A stretch of 64,000 nt of DNA from Burkholderiales bacterium (GTDB lineage: Bacteria; Pseudomonadota; Gammaproteobacteria; Burkholderiales; Casimicrobiaceae): contig JAICXH010000003.1 in assembly GCA_025981645.1 (NCBI GenBank), positions 1 through 64,000 on the forward strand, read 5' to 3'. Shown here one piece after another: positions 19,950 to 31,072 of this stretch (positions are counted from its first letter, which is position 1; the number at the start of each line of letters is the position of its first letter). A program made the translations under genes and the position numbers. The notes under the pieces are model-generated. The model was given only the letters and a program-made list of their open reading frames with translations. It had not been told where the DNA came from and ran no database searches.

Positions 19950-21923
19950 CTAGCCGTTCGCAGCCTGGGGAAGCGCGTCGGGAGCCTCGATGACCACGTC
20001 GACAGCCGAGGCCTGCTGGCGCAACCCCCGGAGCTGGATCTCCAGTGCGTCGCGCGCCTGCTCGAGCTCGCCGATGCGCGCCTCGAGCTCGTCGCTCGCG
20101 CGGTGGATGCGCTGGATGCTGTCGAGCCGGCGGCGAAGCTGCAGGTGGTGCTCGCGCACCTGGGTTTCGAGCGGCGACATCACCGCCTTCAGCCACGACT
20201 CGAGGTCGCGGTTGGCCACCTTGTAGGCGTGCTTCGCGCGCGCGGCGACGGTCTCGAAGAACTGGCGCATCAGCGGGTACTTCGCCTTGCTCACCATGTT
20301 CCACAGCGTGTTGAAGTGCGTGTTGTACGCGCGCTCCAGCCGCTCGACTTCCTTCTGATACTTCAGGACCGAGAACTGCGGCGGAACGAATGGCTCGAGC
20401 CCGTGCTCGCTCGCGAAGCGCACGTACATCGCGCGCATCATCTCGTGCACATCGGCCGTCTGCCGGCCGCAGCGGTCGAAGTCGGTGCGCAGCCGCGCGA
20501 AGAAGTCGCCCATCGCCTCGCGCACGCCCTTGGTGAACGGACTGTCCTCGATGCGCTTCCTCGTGTCCGCGGCATTCTTGCGCAGTGCGGCGAGCCCGAC
20601 GAGGTCGAAAAGCTCGTTGGTCTGCTGGGTGAACACGTTGCGCAGCGCCGTGTAACGCGCGAGCCCGCGCTCGAAGAGCTCCTTCTGCTCCTGGACGCGC
20701 GCCATCATGTGCGCGACGACGTCCTGGTTCTTGCCGCGCAGCGCGGTGAGCTCGGCAAGTTGCTCGGCGATCCCGGAAGCGCGCGCGTCGAGCACGGAGC
20801 GTACGGTCGCGGTGAGTGCGCGGACCTCGCTCTGCGTCGCGGCGCCGACGACCTCGCGTTTGGCGGGGATCAGCTTGCGCGACAGCGCCTGCTCGAGTGT
20901 CGGCAGCCGGCTTCGCGCGAGCAGCGCATCGTCGCCGTTGACCTTGGCGAGCAGCGCCTTCTGCGCCGAGACCGGGAACACCTGCGCCGGAGGGACGCCG
21001 AGGAGCGAGGCAGTCTGGTGGACCTGGCGCTCGATCTCGGCGTTGACCTCGAACTCGGGCTTCAGGTCGTCCCACATCCCGTCGATCTTGTTGAGGATCA
21101 CGAGGCGCGCCGAGCGCAGCGCCGCCTCGTCGCCGGCAAGGTGATCGTTCCAGACTTCGAGGTCGGTCTTGGTGACGCCGGCGTCGGCGGCGAGCAGGAA
21201 CAGGATCGAGTGCGCCGACGGCAACAGCGAGAGTGTCAGCTCGGGCTCGGTGCCGATCGCGTTGAGGCCGGGCGTGTCGAGGATGACGAGTCCCTGCTGC
21301 AGCAGCGGATGCGGGAAGTTGATGATCGCATGGCGCCAGCAGGGGATGTCGACGCTCCCCTCGTCGCTGCGCTCGAGCACCGACAGGAGGTCTTCGTCGG
21401 TCTCGCGGTAGAGCCCGTACTTGCGCGCGAGCGCGATCGGGACCCGCTTGATCTGCGACACCCGCGCGAGCGCCTCGGCCATGCGCTCGGCGGCGCCGAG
21501 GTCGAGCGGGAAGGTCACCCACTCGTCGGCGTATTCCTTGAACTCACCGACCGATGCGTCCTTGAGGCGGGTCTCGATCGGGAGGAGCCGGATCGACGGC
21601 GGGCGCGATGGATCGTAGAGGAGCTCGGTCGGGCACATCGTCGTGCGACCGGCCGACGACGGCAGCATCCGCTGCCCGAAGTCGGCGAAGAAGATCGCGT
21701 TGATGAGCTCGGACTTGCCGCGCGAGAACTCGGCGACGAACGCAACGACGAGCTTGTCCTCCTGCAGCCTTTCGAGCAGGTGCTGGACTTTGACGTCGAT
21801 CTGGGCGTCGGCGAGGTCCTGCTGCTCCAGCCAGGCGTGGAGCGCCGAAATCCCGGCGGACAGCCGGCGGCGCCAGTCGGCATATGCCTCGAAGCGGGCG
21901 ACGAGGTCGCGGGAGTGATCCAT
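19950..21923 (-). CDS. Dynamin-family GTPase
   Basis: P-loop-like AEFSRGKSELINAIFF; LVILDTPGLNAIG; LVILNKIDGMWDD; long C-terminal helical region. ATG assigned at 21923 (MDHSRDLV). Confidence 0.85.
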   Translation of the reverse strand: MDHSRDLVARFEAYADWRRRLSAGISALHAWLEQQDLADAQIDVKVQHLLERLQEDKLVVAFVAEFSRGKSELINAIFFADFGQRMLPSSAGRTTMCPTELLYDPSRPPSIRLLPIETRLKDASVGEFKEYADEWVTFPLDLGAAERMAEALARVSQIKRVPIALARKYGLYRETDEDLLSVLERSDEGSVDIPCWRHAIINFPHPLLQQGLVILDTPGLNAIGTEPELTLSLLPSAHSILFLLAADAGVTKTDLEVWNDHLAGDEAALRSARLVILNKIDGMWDDLKPEFEVNAEIERQVHQTASLLGVPPAQVFPVSAQKALLAKVNGDDALLARSRLPTLEQALSRKLIPAKREVVGAATQSEVRALTATVRSVLDARASGIAEQLAELTALRGKNQDVVAHMMARVQEQKELFERGLARYTALRNVFTQQTNELFDLVGLAALRKNAADTRKRIEDSPFTKGVREAMGDFFARLRTDFDRCGRQTADVHEMMRAMYVRFASEHGLEPFVPPQFSVLKYQKEVERLERAYNTHFNTLWNMVSKAKYPLMRQFFETVAARAKHAYKVANRDLESWLKAVMSPLETQVREHHLQLRRRLDSIQRIHRASDELEARIGELEQARDALEIQLRGLRQQASAVDVVIEAPDALPQAANG

Positions 21924-22021
21924 GCGGGTGATGGCGCTTTGTCCTTTCCCGGCCGGAGGGTCTGACGGCGACGCCTGCAGCACGAGTCTGCATGGCGAAG
22001 CACGCCGCGTGCCATTGCCGG

Positions 22022-22840
22022 TCAGCGGGGCTGGCAGCGGGCGCAGTAGAAGGACGACCGTTGCCCGATGCGGACCACGCGGATCGGCACGCCACAGACG
22101 CGGCACGGCAGCCCGTCCCGTCCGTAGACGTAGTGATCGAGCTGGAAGTAACCTTCGCGGCCGTCCGAGCCGACGTAATCGCGCAACGTCGTGCCGCCCT
22201 TCGCGATCGCTTCCGAGAGCACGTCGCGGACGCTCGCGACGAGTGCCGCCAGCCGGACCCGCGAAACGCGCCCCGCCGGCATGGTCGGGCGGATGCCGGC
22301 GCGGAACAGCGCCTCGCTCGCGTAGATGTTGCCCACCCCGGTCACGACCCCGTTGTCCATCAGCACGAGCTTGATCGCGGCCCGGCGCCCGCGCGTTGTG
22401 CGCCAAAGGTAGTCGGCGTCGAACGCGGCGTCGAATGGCTCGGGTCCGAGCGACGCGAGCAGCGGATGACGCTCGACCGGAAGCTGCACCCACAGCATCG
22501 CGCCGAACCGGCGCGGATCGCGATAGCGTAGAACGGTGCCGTCGTCGAAGCGGATGTCGACGTGATCGTGCGCGCCGCGCGGCGGCGGTTCGCGCCAGAT
22601 GCGCAGAGACCCGGTCATGCCAAGGTGCACGAGCAGCGCCGCCGGACCGGTGTGCAGCAGCAGGTACTTGCTGCGCCGCTCCACCGACACTATCGTCGCC
22701 CCGCGCATGCGCAGGTCGAGGTCGTCAGGAACCGGCCAGCGCAGGCGACGGTCGTATACGATGACCCGCGAAACGCTACGGCCGCACAGGTGCGGCGCAA
22801 TGCCGCGCCGGGTGGTTTCGACTTCAGGCAGTTCGGGCAT
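22022..22840 (-). CDS. mutM: Formamidopyrimidine-DNA glycosylase
   Basis: N-terminal PELPEVETTRRGI; VTGVGNIYASEALF; C-terminal zinc finger CRVCGVPIRVVRIGQRSSFYCARCQ. Confidence 0.97.
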   Translation of the reverse strand: MPELPEVETTRRGIAPHLCGRSVSRVIVYDRRLRWPVPDDLDLRMRGATIVSVERRSKYLLLHTGPAALLVHLGMTGSLRIWREPPPRGAHDHVDIRFDDGTVLRYRDPRRFGAMLWVQLPVERHPLLASLGPEPFDAAFDADYLWRTTRGRRAAIKLVLMDNGVVTGVGNIYASEALFRAGIRPTMPAGRVSRVRLAALVASVRDVLSEAIAKGGTTLRDYVGSDGREGYFQLDHYVYGRDGLPCRVCGVPIRVVRIGQRSSFYCARCQPR

Positions 22841-22966
22841 GGCGAAGGGAGCGGCGCGATCGCGGGCGGGCTTCCCGGACGCGCGGGGGCAGCGAATCCG
22901 AGGTCGGCGCTCCGACTATACTAATCGCCGTCCCGGGATCGTCCGGGACCGAAGGTTCATTCGTCG

Positions 22967-24706
22967 ATGATCCCATTCCGGTGGTTTTCGCTCGCCGTCG
23001 CGGCGGCGCTGTTCACTGTCGTTTCGCCTGCGCTCGCCGAAGGCGCGGCGCCGGGTCCCGCGGCGAACCCCGCGCTCAGCACCGATCTCTTCTATCGGAT
23101 GCTGCTCGGCGACATCGCCCTGCAGCGCGATCATCCGGACGTCGCCGCCAAGGCATACATCGATGCCGCACGCGATGCGAAGGATCCGCGGCTCGCGGCG
23201 CGCGCGACCGAGATCGCGATCGCGAGCCGCGATCGCAACCTCGTCCAGGACGCGGCGTCGCTGTGGGCGCGACTCGCGCCCGACGCCGAGCGTCCGAAGC
23301 AGGTGCTGGCGGCACTGGCGAAGGGCGGCAATCGTGGCGCGATCCCGCTCTCCGAGGCGAGCGAAGCGATGCGCGACCGCATTGCCCGCGTGCTCTCCGA
23401 GGCTGCGCTTTCGGGAGAGGGGGTCGGCGGGGTCTTCCTGCAGCTGAATTCGCTCTTCTCGCAGCGCGCCGACCCGCAGGCGACGCTCACGCTGATCACC
23501 GAGCTCGCGAAGCCCTATCCGAAGTCGCCGGAGGCGCACTACGCGGTGGCGCTCGCCGCGTACCGCGCCGGCGCGACCAGCGAGGCCGCCAACGCGATCG
23601 CGATTGGCGAAGCCGACCGCGCGCTCGAGCTCCAGCCGGGCTGGGACCGTGCCGCAGTGCTGAAGGGCGAGATTCTCGCGCGCAAGTCGCCACAGGCGAA
23701 GATCGAATGGCTGCGGTCGTTTCTCGCGAAGGAGCCCTACTCGAACGCGGCGGCCGGGGCGCTTGCGCAGATGTACATCGACGAGCACCGGCTTGCCGAT
23801 GCGCGCGCGCTGATGCAGAAGTTGTGGGACCACGAGCCCGAATCGCGCGACCTCGAGTTCGCCGTCGCCGGCATCGCGCTGCAGATGAAGGACTACGCCG
23901 CGGCCGAGAAGCTGTTCACCGACCTGAAGAAGGCCGGCTACAGCGAGCCCGGGACGATGGACCTCTATCTCGCCGAGATCGCCGAGGACCAGAAGCAGTA
24001 CGCGAAGGCGATCGAGCGCTACCAGGCGATCAAGGCGGGCGACCGCGCCTGGATCGCCAAGCTTCGCATCGGCGCGCTCTACGGTAAGGAAGGCAAGCTC
24101 GACGAGGCGAAGCGCTGGCTCAGCGGGCTCGACGCGACGACCGGCGAGCAGAAGATCCAGGTCGCCCAAGCCGAAGCCCAGGTGCTGCGCGAGGCCGGAG
24201 ACGACGCCGGCGCCTATAAGGTGCTCGAAGGCGCGCTTGCTGCGCATCCCGACTCGCCCGACCTCATCTACGACCTTGCGATGGTCGCCGAGAAGCTCGA
24301 CCGGGTCGACGAGGCCGAGACGCGGCTGAAGCACCTCGTCACGCTGAAGCCGAACGACGCGCAGGCGCTGAACGCGCTCGGCTACACGCTCGTCGACCGG
24401 ACGAATCGCGCCAACGAAGGGTACGCGCTGATCGAGCGCGCGCACAAGCTCGCACCCGACGATCCGTTCATCCTCGACAGCATGGGCTGGGCGCTGTACC
24501 GGCTGGGTCGCCTCGACGAAGCCCAAGCCTACCTGCAACGCGCGCTGGACAGCCGCTCCGATGCCGAGATTGCGGCGCACCTCGGCGAAGTGCTCTGGCG
24601 CAAGGGTGATCGCGAGCGCGCACGCGCGCTGTGGAGCGCGCAACTGGCCGAGCACCCGGATAACGCCGTGCTGAAGGAAACGGTCCACCGCCTCGAGCCG
24701 CAGTGA
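22967..24706 (+). CDS. Tetratricopeptide-repeat exported protein
   Basis: Signal peptide and multiple TPR-like units (NALGYTLVDRTNRANEGYALIERAHKLAPDDPFILDSMGWALYRLGRLDEAQAYLQRAL). Precedes lolB. Confidence 0.88.
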   Translation: MIPFRWFSLAVAAALFTVVSPALAEGAAPGPAANPALSTDLFYRMLLGDIALQRDHPDVAAKAYIDAARDAKDPRLAARATEIAIASRDRNLVQDAASLWARLAPDAERPKQVLAALAKGGNRGAIPLSEASEAMRDRIARVLSEAALSGEGVGGVFLQLNSLFSQRADPQATLTLITELAKPYPKSPEAHYAVALAAYRAGATSEAANAIAIGEADRALELQPGWDRAAVLKGEILARKSPQAKIEWLRSFLAKEPYSNAAAGALAQMYIDEHRLADARALMQKLWDHEPESRDLEFAVAGIALQMKDYAAAEKLFTDLKKAGYSEPGTMDLYLAEIAEDQKQYAKAIERYQAIKAGDRAWIAKLRIGALYGKEGKLDEAKRWLSGLDATTGEQKIQVAQAEAQVLREAGDDAGAYKVLEGALAAHPDSPDLIYDLAMVAEKLDRVDEAETRLKHLVTLKPNDAQALNALGYTLVDRTNRANEGYALIERAHKLAPDDPFILDSMGWALYRLGRLDEAQAYLQRALDSRSDAEIAAHLGEVLWRKGDRERARALWSAQLAEHPDNAVLKETVHRLEPQ

Positions 24707-25272
24707 GGTTCCGTGTCGCCGTGGCGGGGGTTGCGGCGCTTCTCGCCGTCGCGGGTTGCGCGAGCCTGCCGACGACGGTCACCGAGCAGTCCGCTTCGAT
24801 CCCGGACCGGCCGTTCGCGATCGACGGCAGGCTCGCCGCGAGGCACGGCGCCGACGGCATCGCCGGATCGTTCACCTGGCTGCACGAGCCCGGCCACGAC
24901 GCGATCGACCTCGCCGATCCGCTCGGCCAGACGATCGCCCGGCTCGACGGCAATCGCCGCGAAGTGAAGCTCGCGCTCGCGAACGGGTCGGTCGAGACGG
25001 CGTCCGACTGGCCCTCGCTCACCGAGCGCGGGCTCGGTGTCGCGATTCCGGTCGAAGGGCTGGCGTCATGGATCCAGGGCTCGCCGCACGCGGGGGCCTC
25101 GGCGAATGTCGCGCGCGATGCCGAGGGACGGCCGTCGGCGCTGTTCCAGGACGGCTGGGACGTTCGTTACCGCTACGCCGACGATTCGGCGCGGCGCCCG
25201 CAGCGTGTGACACTCGCGTATCCGGATTCGCCGCCGATCGATCTCACGATCGTTATCGATCGCTGGCGATGA
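24703..25272 (+). CDS. lolB: Outer membrane lipoprotein LolB
   Basis: Lipobox LLAVAGCASL; FAIDGRLAARHGADGIAGSFTW; position before ispE. Confidence 0.88.
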   Translation: MRFRVAVAGVAALLAVAGCASLPTTVTEQSASIPDRPFAIDGRLAARHGADGIAGSFTWLHEPGHDAIDLADPLGQTIARLDGNRREVKLALANGSVETASDWPSLTERGLGVAIPVEGLASWIQGSPHAGASANVARDAEGRPSALFQDGWDVRYRYADDSARRPQRVTLAYPDSPPIDLTIVIDRWR

Positions 25273-26108
25273 ATGACACGCTGACGGTTCCGGCGCCGGC
25301 GAAGGTCAACCTTTTCCTGCACGTCACCGGGCGTCGGTCCGACGGCTATCACACGCTGGAGTCGCTCGTCACGCTGATCGACTTCGCCGACGCGATCACG
25401 ATCGAGACCCGCGACGACGGGCGCATCGTGCGCGGCGTTCCGACCCCCGGCGTGGCCGAGGCCGAGGACCTCGCCCTTCGCGCGGCGCGGGCGCTCCGCG
25501 AGGCGACCGGGACGAAGCACGGCGCGTCGATCGCGATCGACAAGCGGATTCCGATCGGCGCGGGGTTGGGCGGCGGGAGCTCCGACGCTGCGAGCACGCT
25601 GATCGCGTTGAACCGACTCTGGGGATTGCACCGATCGCGCTCCGAGCTCGCCGCGATCGGCGTCTCGCTCGGCGCCGACGTGCCGTTCTTCCTCGGCGAT
25701 GGCGCCGCGATCGTGCGCGGGGCCGGCGAGGTGCTGACGCCCGTCTCGCTGCCGGCATGCTGGATCGCGCTCGCGCTGCCGCCCGCGTTCGTCGCGACCG
25801 CATCGATCTTCGCAGCGCCCGAATTGACACGGTCCGCGGCGTCCGCGAAAATAGACGTCTTTTCCGAAGGTTACGGGCGAAACGATCTCGAGGCTCCAGC
25901 GGCGGCGCGATTCGTCGCGGTGGCCGCGACGCTGGAAGCGCTGCGCGCGGTGGCCCCGCGGGCGCGAATGACGGGCTCGGGTGCAGCCGTGATCGCGGCA
26001 TTTGCGACGGCCGCCGAGGCCGAGGTTGCGCTGGCCGTGCTTCCTGCGACGACGCCGGGACGCGTCGTGCGCACGATCGATCGACATCCGCTGGCGGCGC
26101 TCTCATGA
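25269..26108 (+). CDS. ispE: 4-diphosphocytidyl-2-C-methyl-D-erythritol kinase
   Basis: PAPAKVNLFLHVTGRRSDGYHTLESLV, PIGAGLGGGSSDAASTLIALN, MTGSGAAVIAAF. Confidence 0.97.
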   Translation: MNDTLTVPAPAKVNLFLHVTGRRSDGYHTLESLVTLIDFADAITIETRDDGRIVRGVPTPGVAEAEDLALRAARALREATGTKHGASIAIDKRIPIGAGLGGGSSDAASTLIALNRLWGLHRSRSELAAIGVSLGADVPFFLGDGAAIVRGAGEVLTPVSLPACWIALALPPAFVATASIFAAPELTRSAASAKIDVFSEGYGRNDLEAPAAARFVAVAATLEALRAVAPRARMTGSGAAVIAAFATAAEAEVALAVLPATTPGRVVRTIDRHPLAALS

Positions 26109-26155
26109 TGGGCGGCGCGCGAGCGGATTCGTGGAACGGATCGCGAGGGTTTCCG

Positions 26156-26232
26156 CTGGGGAGTCGCCAAGTTGGTTAAGGCACCGGATTTTGATTCCGG
26201 CATTCGAGGGTTCGAATCCTTCCTCCCCAGCC
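26156..26232 (+). tRNA. tRNA-Gln (anticodon UUG), CCA encoded
   Basis: TGGGGAGTCGCCAAGTTGGTTAAGGCACCGGATTTTGATTCCGGCATTCGAGGGTTCGAATCCTTCCTCCCCAGCCA: anticodon stem CCGGA/TCCGG, T-loop GGTTCGAATCC. Confidence 0.96.
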
Positions 26233-26248
26233 ATTTCCGAATCGACCG

Positions 26249-27199
26249 ATGGCCTTCGAGCGCATGCGAATCTTTACCGGCAACGCCAATCCACGCCTGG
26301 CCGATGCCGTCTGCCGGCATCTGAACATCAGTCTCGGTCGCGCCGTCGTCGGGCGCTTCTCCGACGGCGAGGTGATGGTCGAGCTGCTCGAGAACGTCCG
26401 CGGCCGCGACGTGTTCGTGCTGCAGTCGACCTGTGCGCCGACCAACGACAACCTGATGGAAGTGCTGGTGATGGTCGATGCGCTGAAGCGCGCGTCGGCC
26501 GCGCGGATCACCGCCGCCATCCCCTATTTCGGCTACGCGCGCCAGGATCGCCGCCCGCGCTCGGCGCGCGTCCCGATCACTGCCAAGGTCGTTGCCGACA
26601 TGCTGTCGACGGTCGGCATCGACCGCGTGATGGTGATGGACCTGCACGCCGACCAGATCCAGGGTTTCTTCAACGTCCCCGTCGACAACATCTACGCGAC
26701 GCCGATCCTGCTCGGCGACCTGTGGAAGCGCAACTACGACAACCTGCTTGTCGTGTCGCCCGACGTCGGCGGCGTCGTACGAGCGCGGGCGATCGCGAAA
26801 CGCCTCGATTCCGAGCTCGCGATCATCGACAAACGGCGGCCGAAGGCCAACGTCGCCGAGGTGATGAACATCATCGGCGACGTCGATGGGCGCAACTGCG
26901 TGATCATGGACGACATCGTCGACACCGCGAACACGCTGTGCAAGGCGGCGACGGCGCTGAAGGAGCACGGCGCGAGGCGCGTCTTCGCCTACTGCACGCA
27001 CCCGGTTCTCTCGGGCGGGGCGGTGCCGCGGGTCACCGAATCCGACATCGACGAGATCGTCGTCACCGACACCATCCCGCTCTCGGAGGAGGCGGCCGCC
27101 TGCCCGAAGATCCGCCAGCTCTCCTGCGCGCAACTCCTCGCCGAGACGATGACCCGGATCTCGAACGAGGAATCGGTCTCGTCGCTGTTCACCGAATGA
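26249..27199 (+). CDS. prs: Ribose-phosphate pyrophosphokinase
   Basis: [66 protein letters not shown]. Confidence 0.97.
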   Translation: MAFERMRIFTGNANPRLADAVCRHLNISLGRAVVGRFSDGEVMVELLENVRGRDVFVLQSTCAPTNDNLMEVLVMVDALKRASAARITAAIPYFGYARQDRRPRSARVPITAKVVADMLSTVGIDRVMVMDLHADQIQGFFNVPVDNIYATPILLGDLWKRNYDNLLVVSPDVGGVVRARAIAKRLDSELAIIDKRRPKANVAEVMNIIGDVDGRNCVIMDDIVDTANTLCKAATALKEHGARRVFAYCTHPVLSGGAVPRVTESDIDEIVVTDTIPLSEEAAACPKIRQLSCAQLLAETMTRISNEESVSSLFTE

Positions 27200-27972
27200 C
27201 CGAAGCCTTCGCCGCCGACCTCGCCGGACGGTCGGTGCTCGTCACCGGTGCGTCGACCGGCATCGGCGCCGCCGTCGCGCGGGCGTTCGCCCGGGCCGGC
27301 TGCCGCGTCGCGATCCACTACAACGCGAGTCTCAATCGCGCCGAGGAGGTCGCGGCCGACGTTCGTTTCGCGGGCGCCGAGGCCTTCCTCGTCGGCGGCG
27401 ACCTGCGCCGCTCGGCGATCGCGCGCGAGGTCGTCGAGACGGCGGCCGCGCAGTTCGGCGGGCTCGACATCCTCGTCAACAACGCGGGCGGACTCGTTCG
27501 CCGCACCGCAGTCGTCGAGGTCGACGACGACTACTTCAGCGAGGTCGTCGATCTCAACGCGCGGTCGATGGTCGCGGCGAGCGCGGCGGCGATTCCGCAC
27601 ATGCGCAAGGCCGGCCGCGGCAGCATCGTCAACGTGACGTCGATCGCCGCGCGAACCGGCGGAGGCGGGGGCTCCGTCATCTACGCTGCCGCCAAGGGCT
27701 TCGTCTCGACGTTCACCCGCGGTCTCGCGAAGGAGCTCGTCAAGGACGGCATCCGCGTGAACGCGGTGTCGCCGGGGGTTATCGCGACCCCGTTCCACGA
27801 GCGCTACTCGACGCCGGCGATGCTCGAGTCGTCGAAGTCGTCGATCCCGATGAACCGGCTCGGCAGCCCGGACGAATGCGCGGGCGCATTCGTGTTCCTC
27901 GCGTCGGATGAGCTGTCGGGCTTCGTCACCGGGCAGATTCTCGAAGTCAACGGCGGCCAGGTAATGCCATGA
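27196..27972 (+). CDS. Short-chain dehydrogenase/reductase
   Basis: [62 protein letters not shown] overlaps the prs stop. Confidence 0.92.
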   Translation: MTEAFAADLAGRSVLVTGASTGIGAAVARAFARAGCRVAIHYNASLNRAEEVAADVRFAGAEAFLVGGDLRRSAIAREVVETAAAQFGGLDILVNNAGGLVRRTAVVEVDDDYFSEVVDLNARSMVAASAAAIPHMRKAGRGSIVNVTSIAARTGGGGGSVIYAAAKGFVSTFTRGLAKELVKDGIRVNAVSPGVIATPFHERYSTPAMLESSKSSIPMNRLGSPDECAGAFVFLASDELSGFVTGQILEVNGGQVMP

Positions 27973-28469
27973 ACGCGCCGGGAGATGCCGCGAAACCGGC
28001 CGAGGGTTCGCGCGTCGCACTCGAGGCCCTCGGCCGGGGCCTCACCGGACTGCACAGGAGCCTCGTCGAGCGCGCGCGGCGCGACTTCGAGCGCGAGCAG
28101 CATGCCGTGTTCGGCGCCGGCGAATTGCTGCGGCTCCTGACGACCGACCCGCATTTCGCGTGGCTGCGCAGTCTCTCCGAGCTCATCGTCGATCTCGACG
28201 TTTTTCTCGAAGTCGCCCCCGGACCCGGCGACGACGACGCGGCGGCGATCCGCGCCGAGGTCGAGCGCCTGATCGCTCCTGCTGCGGGCGCCGAGGGCTC
28301 GCTCGGCGAGCGCTACCGCGAATACGTGCTCGACGATCCCCAGGTCGCGATCGCGCACGCCGAAGTGAGGCAGGCGCTGCTGCGCCTTCCCGACCCGCGC
28401 GACGTCGACGAGGCCGCGGTACTCCACGCCCGCCACCAGTTCCGCGAGGCGAGCCGGCACCACTCGTGA
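27969..28469 (+). CDS. Hypothetical protein (~166 aa)
   Basis: ORF coupled to the SDR gene by ATGA overlap; no family recognised. Confidence 0.7.
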   Translation: MNAPGDAAKPAEGSRVALEALGRGLTGLHRSLVERARRDFEREQHAVFGAGELLRLLTTDPHFAWLRSLSELIVDLDVFLEVAPGPGDDDAAAIRAEVERLIAPAAGAEGSLGERYREYVLDDPQVAIAHAEVRQALLRLPDPRDVDEAAVLHARHQFREASRHHS

Positions 28470-28610
28470 TTCGCGGCATCGGCGGTGACCGCCGGGTCGT
28501 TTCCTGCTAGAATCATCGGCTTCGCGCGCGGATCCAACCGCGCACCGACCATGGCGGACGACCGGCATCGACCCGGAAGGCCGCAGACCACCTCCCGGGG
28601 AGTCGCCACA

Positions 28611-29351
28611 ATGGCCACGATCGAATTCACCGCATTCGCCCGCACCACCGAAGGCCGCGCCGCGGCGCGCCGCATGCGCCGCGTCGGCAAGACGCCAGGT
28701 GTCGTCTATGGCGGCTCGGGCACCCCACAGCCGATCGAGCTCGACCACAACGCGCTCTTCCACGCGCTGCGCAACGAGGTCTTCCACTCGTCGATCCTGT
28801 CGATGAGGTTCGACGGCGCGGTCACGCGCGTGCTGCTCCGTGACGTGCAGATGCACCCGTTCCGCAACGAGATCCTGCACGTCGATTTCCAGCGCGTCGA
28901 CGAGACGAAGAAGATCCACATGAAGGTGCCGCTACACTTCGTCAACGAGGCGGTGTCGCCGGCCGTGAAGACGCAGGGCGCGATCATCAGTCACGTGCTG
29001 ACCGAGCTCGACATCGCGTGCCTGCCGAAGGACCTTCCGGAGTTCATCGAGGTCGACCTCTCGGAGCTCGACACCGGGCATTCGCTGCACGTCTCCGGCG
29101 TCAAGCTTCCTCCGGGCGTGACCGCGGTGACCCACCGGCGCACCGGCGACCCGGTCGTTGCGACTGCGGTGGTGCCGAAGGCCGTCGTCGAGACCGAGGA
29201 AGTTGCGGCGGCCGAGGGTGAGGCGGGGGCCGCGGCGGCACCCGCTGCGGCGGCGGGCGCCGAGGTCAAGGCGCCCGATGCGAAGGCCTCCGACGCCAAG
29301 GCGCCCGAGAAGGGCGGCGACAAGAAGGAAGCCGGCAAGGACAAGAAGTAA
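28611..29351 (+). CDS. rplY: 50S ribosomal protein L25 (general stress protein Ctc type)
   Basis: FTAFARTTEGRAAARRMRRVGKTPGVVYGG, HVDFQRVDETKKIHMKVPLHFVNEAVSPAVK; Ala/Lys-rich C-terminus. Confidence 0.95.
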   Translation: MATIEFTAFARTTEGRAAARRMRRVGKTPGVVYGGSGTPQPIELDHNALFHALRNEVFHSSILSMRFDGAVTRVLLRDVQMHPFRNEILHVDFQRVDETKKIHMKVPLHFVNEAVSPAVKTQGAIISHVLTELDIACLPKDLPEFIEVDLSELDTGHSLHVSGVKLPPGVTAVTHRRTGDPVVATAVVPKAVVETEEVAAAEGEAGAAAAPAAAAGAEVKAPDAKASDAKAPEKGGDKKEAGKDKK

Positions 29352-29381
29352 CGCCGGGGTCCGCCCCGCGCGCGAGTCCGC

Positions 29382-29981
29382 ATGCCGATCCGAATCGTTG
29401 CGGGGCTCGGCAATCCCGGCCGAGGCTACGCGGCAACGCGTCACAACGCGGGCTTCTGGTTCGCGTCGAAGCTCGGCGGGAAGCTCGGCGCGACGTTCTC
29501 GCACGAGGCGAAGTTCGCCGGCGACGTTGCGCGCGCGGGCGCACTTCGATTGATCATGCCGACCACGTTCATGAACGAGTCCGGGCGCGCGGTTGCCGCG
29601 CTCGCGCGCTTCTACGGCGTTCTCCCCGCCGAGATCCTCGTCGTCCACGACGAGCTCGACCTGAAGCCCGGTGAGGCGCGCTTGAAGCAGGGCGGCGGGC
29701 ACGCGGGGCACAACGGGTTGCGTGACATCGACGCCTGCCTCGGCAGCGCCGATTTCTGGCGCCTTCGCCTCGGTATCGGCCACCCGCGCGACGGCGACAC
29801 ACCCGAGCGCGAGGTGATCGGTTACGTGCTGAAACCTCCACCCCCGGCCGAGCGCGATGCGATCGACGCCGCGATCGATCGCGCGCTGGCACTCTGGCCC
29901 GACATCGCGGCCGGCAACATGGAGCTCGCGATGCAGTCGCTGCACGCGCGGCCGCGTGACCCGGGCAGCGCCGACCGATGA
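29382..29981 (+). CDS. pth: Peptidyl-tRNA hydrolase
   Basis: [69 protein letters not shown]. Confidence 0.97.
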   Translation: MPIRIVAGLGNPGRGYAATRHNAGFWFASKLGGKLGATFSHEAKFAGDVARAGALRLIMPTTFMNESGRAVAALARFYGVLPAEILVVHDELDLKPGEARLKQGGGHAGHNGLRDIDACLGSADFWRLRLGIGHPRDGDTPEREVIGYVLKPPPPAERDAIDAAIDRALALWPDIAAGNMELAMQSLHARPRDPGSADR

Positions 29982-31072
29982 GCCTTCGCTGCGGCATCGT
30001 AGGGCTTCCCAACGTCGGCAAGTCGACGCTCTTCAACGCGCTGACGAAGGCTGGAATCGCCGCCGAGAACTATCCGTTCTGCACGATCGAGCCTAATGTC
30101 GGCATCGTCGAAGTCCCCGACCTGCGCCTCGCCGCGCTCGCGGCGATTGCGAAGCCGCACAAGGTCGTCCCGGCGACCGTCGAGTTCGTCGACATCGCCG
30201 GGCTCGTCGCCGGCGCGTCGAAGGGCGAGGGCCTCGGCAACCAGTTTCTCGCCAACATCCGCGAGACCGATGCGATCGCTCACGTCGTGCGTTGCTTCGA
30301 GGATCCGAACGTGGTCCACGTCGGGGGCAAGGTCGATCCGATCGCCGACGTCGAGACGATCGACACCGAGCTCGCGCTCGCCGACCTCGCGACGGTCGAG
30401 CGGCAGATCGCGAAGGTCGAGAAGCCCGCACGCGCGGGAGGCGACAAGGAAGCCCAGCGAATCTACGCGGTACTCGCCAGGATCCGCGCGGCGCTCGATG
30501 ATGCGAGGCCTGCGCGCACGGTTGCGCTCGACGCCGCCGAGCGTGCGCTTATCCGGCCGTTCTTCCTTTTGACGCTGAAGCCGACGCTCTACGTAGCGAA
30601 CGTCGCCGAGCACGGTTTCGAGGGCAATCCGATGCTCGACAAGCTGCGCGAGCGCGCAGCGGGCGAAGGCGCGCCGGTCGTCGCGATCAGCGCGGCGATG
30701 GAGGCCGAGATCGCCGATCTCGAATCCGCGGACAAGGCGATCTTCCTCGCCGACATGGGGATGGAGGAGCCCGGGCTCGACCGGCTGATCCGCGCGACGT
30801 ACACGCTCCTCGGACTCCAGACCTTCTTCACCGCGGGGCCGAAGGAGGTGCGCGCGTGGACGGTCCTGCGCGGCGCAAGCGCGCCGCAGGCGGCGGGGGT
30901 CATCCACACCGACTTCGAGCACGGCTTCATCCGCGCCGAGGTGATCGGCTACGACGACTACGTGGCACTCGGCGGCGAGCACGGCGCGAAGGAGGCCGGG
31001 AAGATGCGCCTCGAAGGGAAGGACTACGTCGTGCGCGACGGCGACGTGATGCATTTCAGGTTCAACGTCTGA
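29978..31072 (+). CDS. ychF: Ribosome-associated GTPase/ATPase YchF
   Basis: [41 protein letters not shown]-like C-terminus [25 protein letters not shown]. Confidence 0.97.
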   Translation: MSLRCGIVGLPNVGKSTLFNALTKAGIAAENYPFCTIEPNVGIVEVPDLRLAALAAIAKPHKVVPATVEFVDIAGLVAGASKGEGLGNQFLANIRETDAIAHVVRCFEDPNVVHVGGKVDPIADVETIDTELALADLATVERQIAKVEKPARAGGDKEAQRIYAVLARIRAALDDARPARTVALDAAERALIRPFFLLTLKPTLYVANVAEHGFEGNPMLDKLRERAAGEGAPVVAISAAMEAEIADLESADKAIFLADMGMEEPGLDRLIRATYTLLGLQTFFTAGPKEVRAWTVLRGASAPQAAGVIHTDFEHGFIRAEVIGYDDYVALGGEHGAKEAGKMRLEGKDYVVRDGDVMHFRFNV

